From NCBI GenBank assembly GCA_036768485.1, contig JAVLUZ010000339.1, positions 1-64,000 of the forward strand: 64,000 nucleotides of DNA, read 5' to 3'. This DNA is from Mermis nigrescens. Its lineage: Eukaryota > Nematoda > Enoplea > Mermithida > Mermithidae. The stretch's first letter is position 1; each line of letters starts with the position of its first letter. Under the pieces are notes generated by a model that searched no databases, was not told the origin of the DNA, and saw nothing but the letters and a program-made list of their open reading frames with translations. Both the position numbers and the translations under genes were made by a program. Positions 39,508-51,573 of this stretch are shown here, piece by piece.

Positions 39508-39780
39508 ACCAGCATGAGCTGATGATCTGAACTAAAATTATAATGGGCCGTGAACGGGGATGCTGCTCGCTACTTATGCAAATTAAATTAATTTGTTCCG
39601 CCCGTCCTGGATAACCGACTGTGCATTAAAAATTCGGCGATTCGGGCCAAAGCAAGAAAGCTATGATTTCGTCCTGGGTCACCGACCAGTGCAAAAATAG
39701 AAGGCTCGAGTTCGGCAATTCGGGCCTATAGTTTTGTGCTTTATTGTGTAGTAGTATGGCCGAAAATTCGGCGATTCAAG
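39429..39780 (+). repeat. Five iterated ATTCGGCGATTCGGGCC motifs
   Basis: Related ~19-bp words start at about 39429, 39468, 39629, 39708 and 39762, the last three inside the right TIR. The left TIR keeps only degenerate forms (for example near 24950). Two longer units (39606-39655 and 39670-39730) are also similar. Iterated motifs at a terminus could bind the integrase or replication proteins. Confidence 0.6.
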
Positions 39781-39847
39781 CGGCTGAGTGCACGTGTACT
39801 AAGAGCGTGCGTAGTCCAAATGGAGTCTCTATGCTTAAGCATGTGCT
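39508..39847 (-). repeat. Right TIR of the Polinton
   Basis: Inverse of 24816-25163, about 340 bp, ending ATGCTTAAGCATGTGCT at 39847. The flanking sequence beyond is a dispersed host repeat. Confidence 0.9.
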
Positions 39848-39854
39848 ACTCACG

Positions 39855-40012
39855 TTTTTTTTTCAGAAACCGCAGAATATGTATACTTAGAGTTTTTGCG
39901 TTTTTTAGCGTAAGTCTAGCTTCAAGCAAATTTAAAAAACTTTCACAGATATTTTTTTGAACAAGACAACTTAACTTTACCTCATTTAAATAGATCAGAA
40001 ATTTTTAGCCAT
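39855..40012. repeat. Dispersed repeat next to the Polinton
   Basis: Bases 39855-40012 match 55627-55780 closely (TTTTTTTCAGAAACCGCAGAATATGTATACTT and onward). This shows that the Polinton's right flank is a repeated host sequence. The left flank of the element does not continue this repeat. Confidence 0.75.
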
Positions 40013-40060
40013 GAGTACATATGTTTGTACTTTGTTTGTCAAGCCGGCGCCTTTCATTGA

Positions 40061-40282
40061 TCAGAGCAGCTCTTCTTCGCCGACTACTGTACGCGTGAAA
40101 TCTTCTAAATCTATCTGCGATCGGAGCAGTCTACGCCTTTCACTCGCTAAGATGCTTTCCAGTTCGACGACTTTTATTTGTTCCCCAGCGAAAGCCTCTT
40201 TTAGTTGGGAACTCTCTATTCTACCCTTGGCTTCTATCGATGCTACCACTTCTTTAATTTGATCAGATTTTTTTCCTTGCAA
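40061..40282 (-). CDS. Coiled-coil exon, paralogue 1
   Basis: On the minus strand, after a poly-T tract and GCAAG, the frame encodes a charged helical peptide (KKSDQIKEVVASIEAKGRIESSQLKEAFAGEQIKVVELESILASERRR). It ends at a stop about 70 codons later. Upstream intronic sequence (TAGTTCTTCCTATCGTCTAT in minus sense) resembles that before the second coiled-coil exon at 56774-57055, so both are exons of paralogous genes. The acceptor is slightly unusual (GCAAG). No protein family is recognised. Confidence 0.4.
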   Translation of the reverse strand: MQGKKSDQIKEVVASIEAKGRIESSQLKEAFAGEQIKVVELESILASERRRLLRSQIDLEDFTRTVVGEEELL

Positions 40283-42179
40283 AAAAAGTAAGGATAGACG
40301 ATAGGAAGAACTACAAAGCGTGTTATGTATTGGCTAAATTTTACTTTATGGTGTGAACGGAAAACTTGCAGATATACGTGGAAAGGAACGATATTTGCTG
40401 AAATGAGTAGGACATGCAAAAAGGAAGTGCGGAAAAAAATTTCATGGAAAACGGACCAATATTGGTGAAGATAGAGTTATGGTATAGACTTTACTTTGTC
40501 AATGCACTCAGATGGCAGGCATTGTAAGCAAGAATATAATCTGGATCTGTCGTGTTTCAAAAACTAGGGTATCTTGAAAAGTCTGTGGCGATGTGAGCAA
40601 AAACTCCGGATATAGATAGCTACATTAGAGTGAGGTATTTTACAGTTTACCAAAAATGTTCCGAGTTTACGCTAAAAACATATTTATCTGACATTTTCAG
40701 GGTCGCTGATTACGAAAAAATAAGTTTTATCGCACGGAAAAAATTTTCGTTTGTAAATTTTTAAATTTTCAAAAACAATTTTTTGCATGTTCTATCTGTC
40801 TAGATATGTGGAAATTCAAGTTTCTACCCAAATGACGCTTAGGCTTCGGCTTAGTTTATCTGAGAAGGTGTTTTCGGCTGCTTAAGTCGACGTCGCTCCC
40901 GCTTAGGTCGAGGTATAGATGCTAAGGTCAACGTATAGATGCTTAGGTCGATGTATAGATGCTCGGGTCGATGTATAAATGCTTAGGTCGACCTAAATTG
41001 GTTACATGTTATTCTGCATTCCACTGTTTGAATCTTCAAATGGTTGGAACTTTAAGATAATCCTAAAATGCTGTTTGAATCGTATTTAAGTAGAAATCTT
41101 TAAGTGGATGTAAACAATGCTAAGAATACTTGAATTAAAAAAATTTCTTGAAAATTTGTGCAAAAAAATTAGAAAAATTTTTCTTTTAATCTTGGTTTCC
41201 ACGCAGTATAACTTAATTTTTTGTAATCTGCGACCTTGAAAATGGCAGGAAAATATTTTTTAATAAAAATTGGAAACCTTTGATAAACTGCGAAAATTCC
41301 TTAAAGTGGCTCAAAATGGTGAATGTCGAAGTATGATGTTTGAAGTACCGTAACTCTGTGAGTTTTGTATGGATTTAGTTTATTTTTTTCCGCGTCTTTT
41401 AGTGACACTAAGTATCGATTTTGCAGAATTGTATGGCAGTTCTGCCGGAATGGCGCAAAATCGGTTCACACCATATTCTTCAAAAACTCCTTTGTATTTA
41501 CATATACCTACGACATACATATTTGCTTAGTATTACGGATAGAAATTAGGTGACTTTGAATTATCAGTAAAAGTATACCTGTGTTCTTCCAAAATTAAAC
41601 CTTAGCTGATCAAGAGATATTTTTGTAACGACACTCTAAACACAACGAGACATTGAAAAAATGCAAATGTACGTTTTGATACAATATTTTTTAAGAAGCC
41701 TACCGTATTAGCACCCGCCATCCGAATTGCACGAGAGAGTATGTACTAAGGAAAACGCGGCCAACTGGTGAGACTTAAACACAGGACTGAAATTTTAATC
41801 AAAACGTACATAGTGTGAACATCGCCCGATTCACGACGCGCTTTAAAGTATTGAAACTTAGAAATTACGACACTTTGCATATCACGTCTCGCTCACTGTC
41901 GACAATTCGTTCAAAACTCACGTCTCGCTCACTTTTGATAATTCGTTCAAAACTATCTCACGACTTACCTTTACCAGCATGGAAATCAGTTTTTAACGCT
42001 TAAGCGAATAGCTAAAAATTTGGTTTCAGCCTATAATACAACTTTGGCTATAGTCTGTTCCATTCCAAATGGCCCATTTTATCTAGTCTTATTACTGTAT
42101 TAGTTTTTCACTGTACAGACGGCGTCTTTATTCACGCTCTCTTAGCAGTTGGCTGCTTTAAACATTTCTTATTGATGTT
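40283..42179. other. Intergenic/intronic, one minisatellite
   Basis: Bases 40898-40996 hold about five copies of a ~20-bp unit TATAGATGCTTAGGTCGATG. Near 41885-41960 the phrase CACGTCTCGCTCACT is repeated twice. I see nothing else to support. Confidence 0.5.
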
Positions 42180-45100
42180 TAAGAGTCAATTTCTGTAACG
42201 TTCACCCCGGCGGCGGACAGTCAGAAAATAACCTATCCTCATTTGAACGTATGTTGTACAGTTTTTAATTCTAAGCAACATGGTGCAAAGCGTTTTGTAC
42301 AAAAACCATTTTCCGCTTGGAACATCAACCTCAAAGTTTGAAAAATCGACACTTTTTGTCAAAAAGAGTAGATTTACTTTTATGACTATAATTTCTTAAC
42401 AACGCAATATATCAGGGTCAAATTTTTTTTAAATGAAAGAGCGAGATTTTTTCTATGAGTCATTGCTTTGATAAGTTCACAAGATTGACGAGTTCAGGAA
42501 TTATGTAAGACTAAATATGAAAAAGTTTGACTTTGTGCACTGAAAAATTTCACATTTTGTACTATAACTCCTATACTAGATGCGGGTGATTCTCAAAATT
42601 TTGATATAATGTGACATTTAGATGCGACATGTATTTGGCACAAAATAAAAAAATTAAAGGACCACTTTTTGAGCAATGAGTCTTCACGCAAGTCCATTTA
42701 TTGCGACTTACACAATTGTTCTTGCCCAAAACTTTTCTTTTAGACGTTATATCTCGCACGTAAGGTAAGACCAACTCTCAAAATTTTGGTTAAATAATTT
42801 ACTTAGTCTTATGATGTTATTGGCAAAAGAATATGAAAGTTGTCAAATTTCTGATTGAACAGTGGCCCTTAGCGTAAGTGCAAGTCAGGTAGGAATGGCT
42901 GATTATCAGCACACAAAATTCTTCTTTTTCCAATTATAACTCCTGCATTAGACATGGGACAACACATTGTTACTGTAAGCCCTTTTGTGCCATTAGTAAA
43001 AAATAAAAAATATTGCTAAACCACTTCTTGAGCAACGGATCATTAAGTAAATACTACTATGACACATGACTGGATACACTCAAAAACCTTTCTATGTTCT
43101 AGGGGATCATTCATTACAGGAAATTAACACAATTTTACTGCACCTCACCATATTCAGCGCATAATAAGAGAACAACACCCAATTTCTCGAAGCATGACTA
43201 TCAAGAGTTGTCTTATTTTTAAGCTTGCTCAGTTGTATATCTGAAGATAATTATTTCTGATGGGATTTCACTTTGCCCCAATTACATCTGTAGTTTACCT
43301 ACTCACCATGTAGGTATGGATTGATTTGTTGTGAATGTAAGCATGTGCTCATGTCAATTTCTTTGCATAAGGAGAATTAAAAAATAAATTTTTTAAAGCA
43401 AAGGAAGATAGCAAGTTGATTAAGTTCTAGCTTTTAGAAGGGCCATACTGTAAGTAAACATTTTTGAAGGAATATCTACTTTGTATTGAGAATTGCAAAA
43501 GACGCAAGCTTGGCTGTAGAGAACTCAGCTTATGGACTCATATGAAAGATTACTCAAACAGTTACAAATGTACATATATAATCTTGCTTTGGATTACTGG
43601 GACATAGATGCTATCATTCAAAGCTATTCCATAAAAAGTTGAGTTAGGATCAGGAATGGACTATGAGGACTTAATTTCATGCGACAAATTGTTACAACAA
43701 ATTCAAACATCAAAACAGTCACTGTGCAGCAGAACATCTTCAATTTCTTCAGACTCTAATTCAAGGTTTGGGTCAGCCATAAATTCATCCTCATAGTCCA
43801 TTCCTGATCCTAACTCAACTTCTTATGGAATAGCTTTGAATGATAGCATCTATGTCCCAGTAATCCAAAGCAAGATTATATATGTACATTTGTCACTGTT
43901 TGAGTAATCTTTCATATGAGTCCATAAGCTGAGTTCTCTACAGCCAAGCTTGCGTCTTTTGCACTTCTCAATACAAAGTAGATATTGCTTCAAAAATGTT
44001 TACTTACTGTATGGCCCTTCTAAAAGCTTGAACTTAATCAACTTGCTATCTTCCTTTGCTTTAAAAAATTTTATTTTAATTCTTCTTACGCAAAGAAATT
44101 TACATTAGCACATGCTTACATTCACAACAAATCAATCCATACCTACATGGTGAGTAGGTAAACTACAGATGTAATTGGAGCAAAGTGAAATCCCATCAGA
44201 ATCAATTATCTTCAGATATACAACTGAGCAAGCTAGAAAATAAGACAACTCTTGATAGTCATGCTTCGAGAAATTGGGTGTTGTTCTCTTATTATGCGCT
44301 GAATATGGTGAGGTGCAGTAAAATTGTATTAATTTCCTGTAATGAATGATCCCTAGAACATAGAAAGGTTTTTGAGTGTATCCAGTCATGTGTCATAGTA
44401 GTATTTACTTAATGATCCGTTGCTCAAGAAGTGGTTTAGCAATATTTTTATTTTTTACTAATGGCACAAAAGGGCTTACAGTAACAATGTGTTGTCCCAT
44501 GTCTAATGCAGGAGTTATAATTGGAAAAAGAAGAATTTTGTGTGCTGATAATCAGCCATTCCTACCTGACTTGCACTTACGCTAAGGGCCACTGTTCAAT
44601 CAGAAATTTGAAACTTTCATATTCTTTTGCCGAAAACATCATAAGACTAAGTAAATTATTTAACCAAAATTTTGAGAGTTGGTCTTACCTTACTTGCGAG
44701 ATATAACGTCTAAAAGAAAAGTTTTTGGGCAAGATCAATTGTGTAACTCACAATAAATGGTCTTGCGTGAAGACTCATTGCTCAAATAGAGGTCCTTTAA
44801 TTTTTTTTATTTTTTGCCAAATATATGTCACATATAAGTGCCACATCGTACTAAAATTTTGGGAATCACCCGCATCTAGTATAGAAGTTATAGGACAAAA
44901 TGTGAAATTTTTTAGTTCACATAGTCAAACTTTTTTAAATTCAGTCTTACATAATTTATCAACCCGTCAAACTTGTGGACTTATCAAAGTGATAATTCAA
45001 AGCCAAAATCTTGCTCTTTCATTTAAAAAAATATTGACTCTAATATCTTGCGTTGTTAGGAAGTTATAGTCATAAAAGTAAATCTACTCTTTTTTGACAA

Positions 45101-45295
45101 AAAGTGTCGATTTTTCAAACTTTGAGGTTGATGTTTAAAGCGAAAAATGGTTTTTGTACAAAACGCTGTACACCATGTTGCTCAGAATAAAAAACTGTAC
45201 AACACACGTCAAAATGATGATAGGTTATTTTTTAACTGTCCGCCCTTACTACATCGCTGGGTTGATTCTTACAGAAATTGACACTTAATTGCTTA
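42180..45295. repeat. 3.1-kb near-palindrome
   Basis: Arms of about 1.49 kb (42180-43668 and 43789-45295) are inverse of each other with moderate divergence, around a 120-bp spacer. Matching inner ends are GAATGGACTATGAGGA and TCCTCATAGTCCATTC. Matching outer ends are GTCAATTTCTGTAACG and CTTACAGAAATTGACA. No terminal duplication or transposase was seen. It may be a foldback transposon or an inverted duplication. ORFs in both arms are short and unsupported. Confidence 0.85.
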
Positions 45296-47689
45296 AAATG
45301 TGATACATCTAACAAACTGCCGCAACAACCAGTATTTTTATTCAGCGTAAAATAGTAATTTGAGGCTATATCGCTATTGTGTACGATTTTACCATGATCA
45401 GCTTGATTCATTTTTAATATGTCTAATTTTGTACTTAGTCATTTGGTACAATTGAAGAAAAGAACATCAGTATTCCGTAGAAAACGATGATGAAAATTAA
45501 CGGTAAGTAAACAATTAGATGTAAAGTTTCTAAAAATCCTAGTAGCTACCTGCACCTTTATTTATTAAAATTGTAGCTTAGGAGAAATGCATCCAGGCCC
45601 GTATCAAGGGATTTCTTTCGGGAGATCATGACCAAATTTTTATAAAAACGTAAGAGATGACTAAGAGAAGACTTTAATAAGATATCCTTACAGTAACTAT
45701 GTAGACTTTAAAAAATGCACATTTTGCCACTCGAATACATACAACATACATACCTTCGATATCTAGAACAAATATCCGGCTGGTTTTGTAAAATGTTTGT
45801 GGTACCTACGATTCAACGTTAAAGTGCTCTTATTGAAAAATTTCCTGGGACTCTGCCCTGAACGCCGCTCCCAGCCATAAAAGAGCATGTGTCTCTTGCA
45901 TTTTCACCTTCTAACTCACCTTAATAGGAAAAAACCTACTTTAAAGTTCCCGTTGGATCGATTTAAAAATTAACGTAAATATTTTCCTAATGTATTTCAA
46001 ACCTGAAACGCTCGAGAAAAGTCAAATCCAGAGCTTGCATAAACAAAGATTAACGGCAACAGTTTTTACTTTTTTCAACATTTTATAGCTTTAATATCAA
46101 GTGTTGACATTGAAAGAAAGACAACAACGGTAGTCAGAAAATTTATTGAATTAAAATTTACGTCAATGACGTTACTTAACTAATTTAAAAAAATCCTGCA
46201 TCGACAGATACAGCAAGCGAAAGCCAGGCATGGGGACAACAAACACATCAGTGTGTAAACCAACGCAATGATGTGTCGGCCGCCAAAAATCACATGCAAC
46301 TGAACAATGCACGAGAAAGCAACAAAAATTGGTAGTCGAGCAAGACAACATGAACGACTCCGGCCACAAATCAACAATCTGGTCGACGCGGCAGCAAAAG
46401 CAAACAACTTAGGAAAATTTATGAGCCGCATACATTCTAAAAATGGACAGACATAAATTTGCATGGATTTTAACAAGAAAAAATATTGGAATCGGTTTGA
46501 TAAAGACAGCGCTTAAGAATTATTATTAGTATGAAGTAACTTGCAGGTAGTATTTTGAAAAATCTTTCTTATTCCAGTTATCCTTCAAAAGAAAGCATTT
46601 TTGCGAATAAAAATGATTAAAGATGAGTCAAAAACCTTTGAAATAAAAAACTGATAAAAAACATGCAATACGGAGTTAAATATTGGCAATAGCAAACATG
46701 TGCATAACTTAAACTTCACCCTTCACAGCTCAACAACTTCCGGCTGAAGAAAAATTTAAAGGTTAGATTCATTATTCTGACGTTACAGAGATCATTTTTG
46801 AAAAAATGACCATATTCAATGCTCCGGGCGGAAAACTAGTTCACATTGTAAACTTTACACTTCCACTAATAACGCAATATTGGGTGTATAGAAACAAAAT
46901 TAAGTAGGATGTGTAACGCTTAGATCATGGCACATTTTAAGCATAATCAGCATGTTCCACGTACTTAGCGGAGTAGCTAGTGAAATTTCTTTTTTCGTTT
47001 CGAAACCTTTACTCTAAAACGATCACAGATTGAGAAATATTGCGTTAAAAAATTTTGTTTTGAGATATTGTAACCCTCTATATTATAAAACCAATTGGAC
47101 TGCACAGAAGCCAAGATTGAGTCCGGTAAGCGTTAGGACATGCAGAGTAAAAAAGACGTATATTTCACACTTTTGTGCAACAACCATTGAGTGTAAATAA
47201 ATTTTAAGGTCATATTCATAATCTAAAACTCAAGGCAAGATATAAAAAAAATTGCCCTCCGCAAATTATTTGTTTTTTGGTTTACACTTTAAACTCATTA
47301 CTGAGTCGGTATCGAGGGTAAACAAATAAAAAATCAACATCGAGTTTTTTAGTTATCTATCGATTAAAAAAAAACCCGCACCTCCCAGGTGTGTGCCGTT
47401 GTTGCTGTGAGGGCGGACATAAAATTCGCACTTGCTGTGATAAACAAAGAAAGAATGGTAACCAAATATATTATAGGTAGCGCTCGCGCTATGTGTCTAC
47501 TATTCTTTTTATCCGCAATTCTTTAAATGCAAGCTATTCGTCGGGAATCATGTATGACTTCAAAGCATAATCGAATAAAGAGTAAAAGTATTTTTAAAAA
47601 GCATATAATGAATACCTACTACATACAAGTTTAGCCATCACAGGTTTGCGTGCGTAACACCAAATAGAGCACGCGTTCATACTTGGTAC
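45296..47689. other. Intergenic, no supported gene
   Basis: AT-rich. A minus-strand 98-codon frame at 46180-46476 is Cys/Leu-rich without a recognisable family. A plus-strand frame there also has a helical look (INNLVDAAAKANNLGKFM). Neither has start or splice support. Confidence 0.35.
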
Positions 47690-47900
47690 CATAGGTGGGC
47701 AGCGGTCAAATTCAGGGAAGGATTCCAATGGGACAAATCGCCAAAAATTTATTTCGGAGGAGTCTTGCCAGACCATATATTGGCAGCAGCCAAATTCTGC
47801 AGGGGTCTGGATGGTGTAAAACCGGCAAAAAACGTGCCGAAAATTCAACTCTAGGGGTCTTACGGATTCTCGGCGGATTTAAATACCCCACGCCCACACG
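47690..47900 (+). mobile_element. MITE-like element, related ends
   Basis: Begins CATAGGTGGGCAGC and ends CCCCACGCCCACACG, the same end types as the hAT-like MITEs, but with a different interior that repeats GGCAGC(A/G)GCCAAATTC internally. No target duplication found. Confidence 0.5.
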
Positions 47901-48754
47901 TCAGCATGGAAGGGGTGTACAACCCAGAAGTTGAGCCCCCGCACTTTACTATAGACCCCCAGAATTCTATTCTCAGGAACATTCTTGGCGTTTAACCCAT
48001 CTCTTTATTCAAATTGGCATGGAATACTGAAAAGGGCTTGTGCATTATTTTACCTCTAAAATCAGAAATTATCAAGATATTGGGCGCAATAAGTCAAGAT
48101 GAATAATCTAAATTTGCCAAAATAAATTGCAATACCTCCCCCTCAAAGAAGTACTGGCAGGTAGCTACGCACTGCTGTTCAAGTTCATTTGTATGTCACT
48201 TACGCATTACGTACGTATGTGCGTATGGTACACATCATCACCAGCTTACACGAACGTCCAAGTCACACATGGGATTGGGGGTCTAAGGAATCCTATCCAA
48301 ATTGATAGACCCCGGAATTGAATTTTTGGTGCTAAGCGCCGAAAATTCGAAGATTTTACGTCAAAGACATGCAATTTCTCCATCTCCTCGTGCATTATCT
48401 TTTCTTTCAAATTTTTTTTCAACTAAGCGTTGGGGCGGCCGCTCCCCTTTAAATAAGGGCAGTCTACGTAACATAATGTACAGATCTGTAGATACTTAGG
48501 GTGGAATCTACATGTAGAGATGCTATGTATTTGTGTACTAGCAAAGAAAAATGCTCCGATGGAACAAAGCGGAAGAACATTTGGAATTAAGTATCATTTG
48601 AGACATAAAAGGAGGGGACTAGGGAAAAGTCACCTACGCCTGTGAAAGTTGTGAAAATCTACTAAAAATCTGACTTCCGATAAAAACGTAAAATATCGAA
48701 GCATTCTGCGGCCTGAACAACAGTGTTGCACCTCAATCGGAAAAATCATAGGGA
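47901..48754. other. Intergenic with repeat fragments
   Basis: Includes a family-B MITE fragment at about 48268-48360 and a plus-oriented copy of the dispersed repeat at 48535-48720 (AATGCTCCGATGGAACAAA and onward). Confidence 0.5.
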
Positions 48755-50760
48755 GCGCGTTAGCGCGTACCTATGATATACTAGGGTACCCCTAACACCT
48801 GTGCACCCCCCTACAGCAACACTGGGACACTTCTGTATTGTGCAATTTTTTAAAAGATAGATAATAAAAAGATTCGCTGCCCGTGTTTTTTTGTTTTTCT
48901 TTCAAATGAATACCCAGTGTGTAGAGCGTGTAAGGTTTTACTGTAACGTTATAGCAAATAGTTTTTTTTAAATTTTAGTCGGTCACTTGACTTTTCTAAC
49001 TCAGTTTTGCATTCTCTTTAGTCAGTTTTTTCAAAACGCCGACAGCTCTGGCTATAAGTCCCAAGAAATATATTTCGGCAGAAATGTACGTCGACTCAAG
49101 CGCTACTTTTGGCTTACCAGTGAACTCTTTTACACTAAATACGGACTTAGATATAGGGGTTGAAACTTTACACTCTAGTGGATAGTGTAAAAGCATTTTT
49201 TTGTCTGAGATTTCTCCGTCAACTTCTACTGTTATAACTTGAGACTAAAATAAAAACATAGTTCGATCTAATAGTTATACGTTGAGCAGACCGCATTTTA
49301 AAACAACTCAAATTTTGGTTACTTATAGAGGTTTAAAAATAGAGCAAAAAACACGATTTCTTCCCTGTTTTGATTGGTCAATTTCTCAAATATTCTGTGG
49401 AACAGAAGTTTTCCGCAGAAAAACGCACTACAATTTAAAGGCTACAAATAAGATCGAACCGAATTTCTTTACACTCAATGGGGAGTTATGTTCAGATTTT
49501 TAAAGTATACTATGTGGCGGATCATGGAAAATACATTTTTCGTTTTTGTTCGCCACCTTCTCCGTTTAGAAGTCGAGACAAGTCGAATGAAATAAAACTA
49601 AAGCACTTTCTAAGGGGTACACATCACAACAAAGTGCATTTATTTACATCAATAGTTAGCTTTTCCGGGAGGTATAAAGTCAAAAATTGGGTGTGTTAAA
49701 TGTGTTTCTGTGTTGTTTTGTATCAGTAACCAAACGTGATACGTCAATCGAACGCTTTGTTTACAATCAACAGTGGTGGAAAGCAGGGTTATATGTAATA
49801 TTTATTTGTTTTCTAGTCATTGTGGAGGCCTAATTTTTTAATAAATCTTGATTGCGATATCAGAATTACGAATCCGACTAAAATCTTCTTTACACTCGGT
49901 GGTTGTGTAATGCTTATAGCAAATTAACTTTAGTTCTAGAGCCTTGTAGAAACTTAATCTTTTTCCAAAACATTCTACGTAAGGTCAGAATTACGAATCT
50001 GACTGTTAGTTTTCTCTACACCCACGAATTGTGTGAAGTTTGCTCTATTCCTTTATTGTTATTGTGTACAGTTTACACTTCAAATTTATTTTACTTTTAG
50101 AGCGTTGCAAAACGTAAAGTTTTTCGAAATATGTTCCGTAAGGTCAGGATTACGAATCTGACTGTATGTTTTCTTTGCACCCACTAGTTGTGTAAAGTTT
50201 ACACTGAAAATTAACTTTACCTTAAGAGCGTTGCAAAAGCTCAATTTTCAAAAATGTTCCATGTAACGTTAGGATATCGAATCTGAGTGTAAGTGCTCTT
50301 TACACCCAAAAGTTGCGTGAAGTTTATGCCGAAAACCTTTGATCTGTTTAAATAACGTAAGGTTGTCTTGTTTCAAAAAAGATAACGCTGATGTTCAGAA
50401 CAATATTGTTCCGCGTTCTTGGACTGTCATTATTGTGGCATGTTACCGCATGTGTTTACCACATGTGAGCGTAGGAATTAGGGGTATGCACCTCCCCCAG
50501 AATGCCAAATACCCCAGAATTCAATTTTTGAAATTTTTTTGTTTTTTTTCGCGATTTTTTGATGCCAATGGATAGTGCTTGATGAATAACGTTGAAATGT
50601 TGTTTTTTAACCATACTACCGTTGTTAAGACCGTTTTGACTTTTAAAAAATCCAGCACTCCTCCTCCCAGAATTTCGGTGCCGCTCACCTGTGGTATTTA
50701 CTGAATGATTTACTGAAAAAACGCTAATTAAAAGTAGGGCACTAGCCATACATGTACAGC
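48755..50760 (+). repeat. Duplicated non-coding segment, copy 1
   Basis: Starting at GAGCGCGTTAGCGCGTACCTA, this segment matches 57108-59700 in the same order and orientation, interrupted here by a MITE at 50460-50693. It is rich in GTAAAGTTTACAC words. Bases 49860-50340 form about four ~120-bp degenerate tandem units (GGTCAGAATTACGAATCTGAC core). Confidence 0.7.
50460..50693 (-). mobile_element. hAT-like MITE inside the duplication
   Basis: Ends CACATGTGAGCG and GCTCACCTGTG, flanked by GTGTTTAC and GTATTTAC. The other copy of the duplication (near 59617-59640) has the empty site GTGTTTACTG, confirming the insertion and its 8-bp target. Confidence 0.85.
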
Positions 50761-51292
50761 ATGGGAATTCTGGGGGGTTCAAGCTCGAAACGTTTTTAAA
50801 AAGTGCCTTTCTAGGCTAAAAAACAATTGAAACACGTCATAAACACTGTTTTTTGACGTTTCAGACAACGCTCTTTCATTCTAGAACATAAAAACGTGAA
50901 AAAATCTAAACAAAAGTGAAGAAATTGAGTAAATTAGACTAAATATAGTCAAAAAATGTACATATGACGCGAAGAGCCGAGAATTTGGGATTTTTCAGCT
51001 AAAAATAAGTCAAAAACGCCTAAAAAGGCACATTGTTTACAACTTTTACCAAATTTTACGAAAAATCGACAATGATGGGATTGGTGTCGCAGCCATTTTG
51101 CAGGGCTCCAGTTGCCATTCTGTGTAGGATCAGAACCCTCAAACCTCCACCCCCGCCAAAAACGTGGAAGAAAACAAGTTCGGTGAAAATGAGTAAAAGG
51201 TTTTTTACTGTCCAAAATTTTTAAAAGTGAGCTGTTATTTGACAAATTTGTTCAAAATTTTGAGATACTTTTTCTTCCAGAATACTCATGTC
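50761..51292. other. Intergenic, nothing recognised
   Basis: Overlapping short frames on both strands without domain features. Confidence 0.4.
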
Positions 51293-51565
51293 CACACCTG
51301 GGCGTGGAGGGGGGGGTTTGGGGGGGTATGCATCCCCCCCAGAAACCAAAATACCCCCCCAGAAATCAAAATACCCCCCCCAGAATTAAATTTTTGAAAA
51401 TTTTTTCCGTTTTTTTCGCAATTTTTTGATGCCAATGGATAGTGCTTGATGAGAAACGTCGAAAAATGATGTTTTTATCGCCATACCACCATTTTTAAGG
51501 CTATTTTTCGACCTTCAAAAAAATCTTGCACCCCCCCCCCAGAATTTTCTTGCTGCCCACGTATG
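51293..51565 (-). mobile_element. hAT-like MITE with perfect 8-bp TSD
   Basis: CACACCTGGGCGTGG...GCCCACGTATG with CTCATGTC on both sides (51285-51292 and 51566-51573). It is nearly the family consensus, so probably a young copy. Confidence 0.88.
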
Positions 51566-51573
51566 CTCATGTC

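Larger units (their letters stand above)
24816..39847 (+). mobile_element. Maverick/Polinton, 15 kb
   Basis: The boundaries are long inverted repeats beginning AGCAC (left) and ending GTGCT (right). Between them are the hallmark genes: protein-primed PolB, retroviral-type integrase, A32-like ATPase, adenain-like protease, double-jelly-roll major capsid protein and penton-like protein, plus pVI-like and other small virion genes, all rightward. Size fits the usual 15-20 kb. Extras are a TBP homologue, an HMG-box-like protein, zinc-ribbon proteins and two HDV-like ribozymes. PolB is a pseudogene, so this copy cannot replicate alone. The expected 6-bp target duplication was not found (AAGCAT on the left, ACTCAC on the right). 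This may mean rearrangement after insertion. Confidence 0.95.

Noticed and set aside
39525..39560. CTGATGATCTGAAC in the right TIR as a hammerhead core
   Set aside because: Stem II is missing and the second core strand does not match.
46180..46476. Cys/Leu-rich minus-strand ORF of 98 codons
   Set aside because: No domain, no splice or promoter context, and the opposite strand has an equally open frame.
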